Assembly: GCA_948467395.1 (NCBI GenBank) | Contig: CAOKDX010000010.1 | Coordinates: 33,664-97,663, forward strand | Length of the DNA: 64,000 bases | Origin: an uncultured Clostridia bacterium | GTDB lineage: Bacteria; Bacillota; Clostridia; Lachnospirales; Lachnospiraceae | Reading direction: 5' to 3' | Part shown: positions 63,856-64,000 of the stretch, piece after piece | Layout: each line of letters begins with the position of its first letter | Position numbering within the stretch: position 1 is the first letter of the stretch | Translations under genes and position numbers: made by a program | Notes under the pieces: generated by a model | What the model was told of the DNA's origin: nothing | Database searches by the model: none | The model's input: only the letters and a program-made list of their open reading frames with translations

Positions 63856-64000
63856 GAGCCCTCCTTTATCTGAAAAACCTTATCAAAAAAACTGTCCCCC
63901 TGCCGGGCACAGTCTTATCCTATAAAATCCGTGCCTCCATGCAACTTTTATTAATGCCATCCATGCATATCTTTTTTGTCCTTAAGATAAAAACTTAAGG
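63856..64000 (-). promoter_or_regulatory. Upstream region of the minus-strand operon
   Basis: On the minus strand TTGCAT followed after 16 bases by TAGGAT is a weak sigma-A candidate within about 63920-63955. No sigma-28 site was found. At the window edge (63980-64000) a perfect inverted repeat has 7-bp arms CCTTAAG and CTTAAGG around a 7-base A-rich spacer; it may be an operator or a terminator stem for a gene outside the window. Confidence 0.4.

Overview
The window looks like a chromosome segment of a flagellated Clostridia, most likely Lachnospiraceae (Clostridium cluster XIVa). This is inferred from the gene order rho, rpmE, DUF1385, prmC, prfA, from strong AGGAGG ribosome-binding sites, from a FliW/CsrA/SigD-type flagellar system and from the codon style. 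No species can be named from the sequence alone. No rRNA, tRNA, CRISPR array or insertion sequence was seen.

Bases 1-23300 are ordinary core genome, all on the plus strand. They hold Rho, L31, a DUF1385 membrane protein, PrmC and RF1, then a GNAT, a MATE pump, a SPOUT methyltransferase and an NfeD/SPFH pair. Next come ornithine carbamoyltransferase, citrate synthase, CoaX and Dus. A MarR regulator is followed by an esterase with a palindrome in its promoter, then a MacA/MacB-like three-gene ABC exporter and a topoisomerase IV-like pair.

Bases 23370-34990 form a late-flagellar block: flgM, flgN, two tandem flgK genes, flgL, fliW, csrA, flaG, fliD, fliS, a fliT-like gene and flagellin. Three sites of the form TAA(A/G/T)-N16-CCGATA, all with the same spacing, lie before flgM, flaG and flagellin and are read as sigma-28 (SigD) promoters. 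The flagellin leader holds three hairpins that each put GGA in the loop, one of them around the ribosome-binding site. This fits FliW-CsrA-flagellin translational control.

Bases 35036-43756, directly downstream of flagellin on the same strand, hold two LicD-type proteins with C-terminal CDP-glycerol-phosphotransferase-like domains and a complete route to CMP-2-aminoethylphosphonate: PEP mutase, phosphonopyruvate decarboxylase, AEP transaminase and cytidylyltransferase. A strong terminator closes the block.

Bases 43768-46095 hold a divergent pair: a beta-propeller-like protein (minus) and a GNAT acyltransferase (plus). The intergenic space has a sigma-28-type promoter identical in layout to that of flagellin facing the GNAT gene, and a second possible one facing the other way.

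Bases 46097-63855 form an unusual minus-strand operon of 18 genes. Its promoter-distal end makes and activates a nonulosonic (sialic-like) acid (NeuB, NeuA-PseG fusion) and handles a surface glycan (DUF4910 peptidase-like protein, pyruvyltransferase-like protein, capsule-type glycosyltransferase). Its promoter-proximal end is an acyl-carrier system: four carrier proteins, two KAS III enzymes (one fused to a pseudo-SDR), three SDRs, two adenylating enzymes and two paralogous GNAT-like proteins. The working hypothesis is that the operon builds short acyl or aminoacyl groups on carriers and moves them onto an amino sugar or nonulosonic acid. Together with the aminophosphonate block, this would be a composite surface or flagellin decoration system. 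Function and target are inference.
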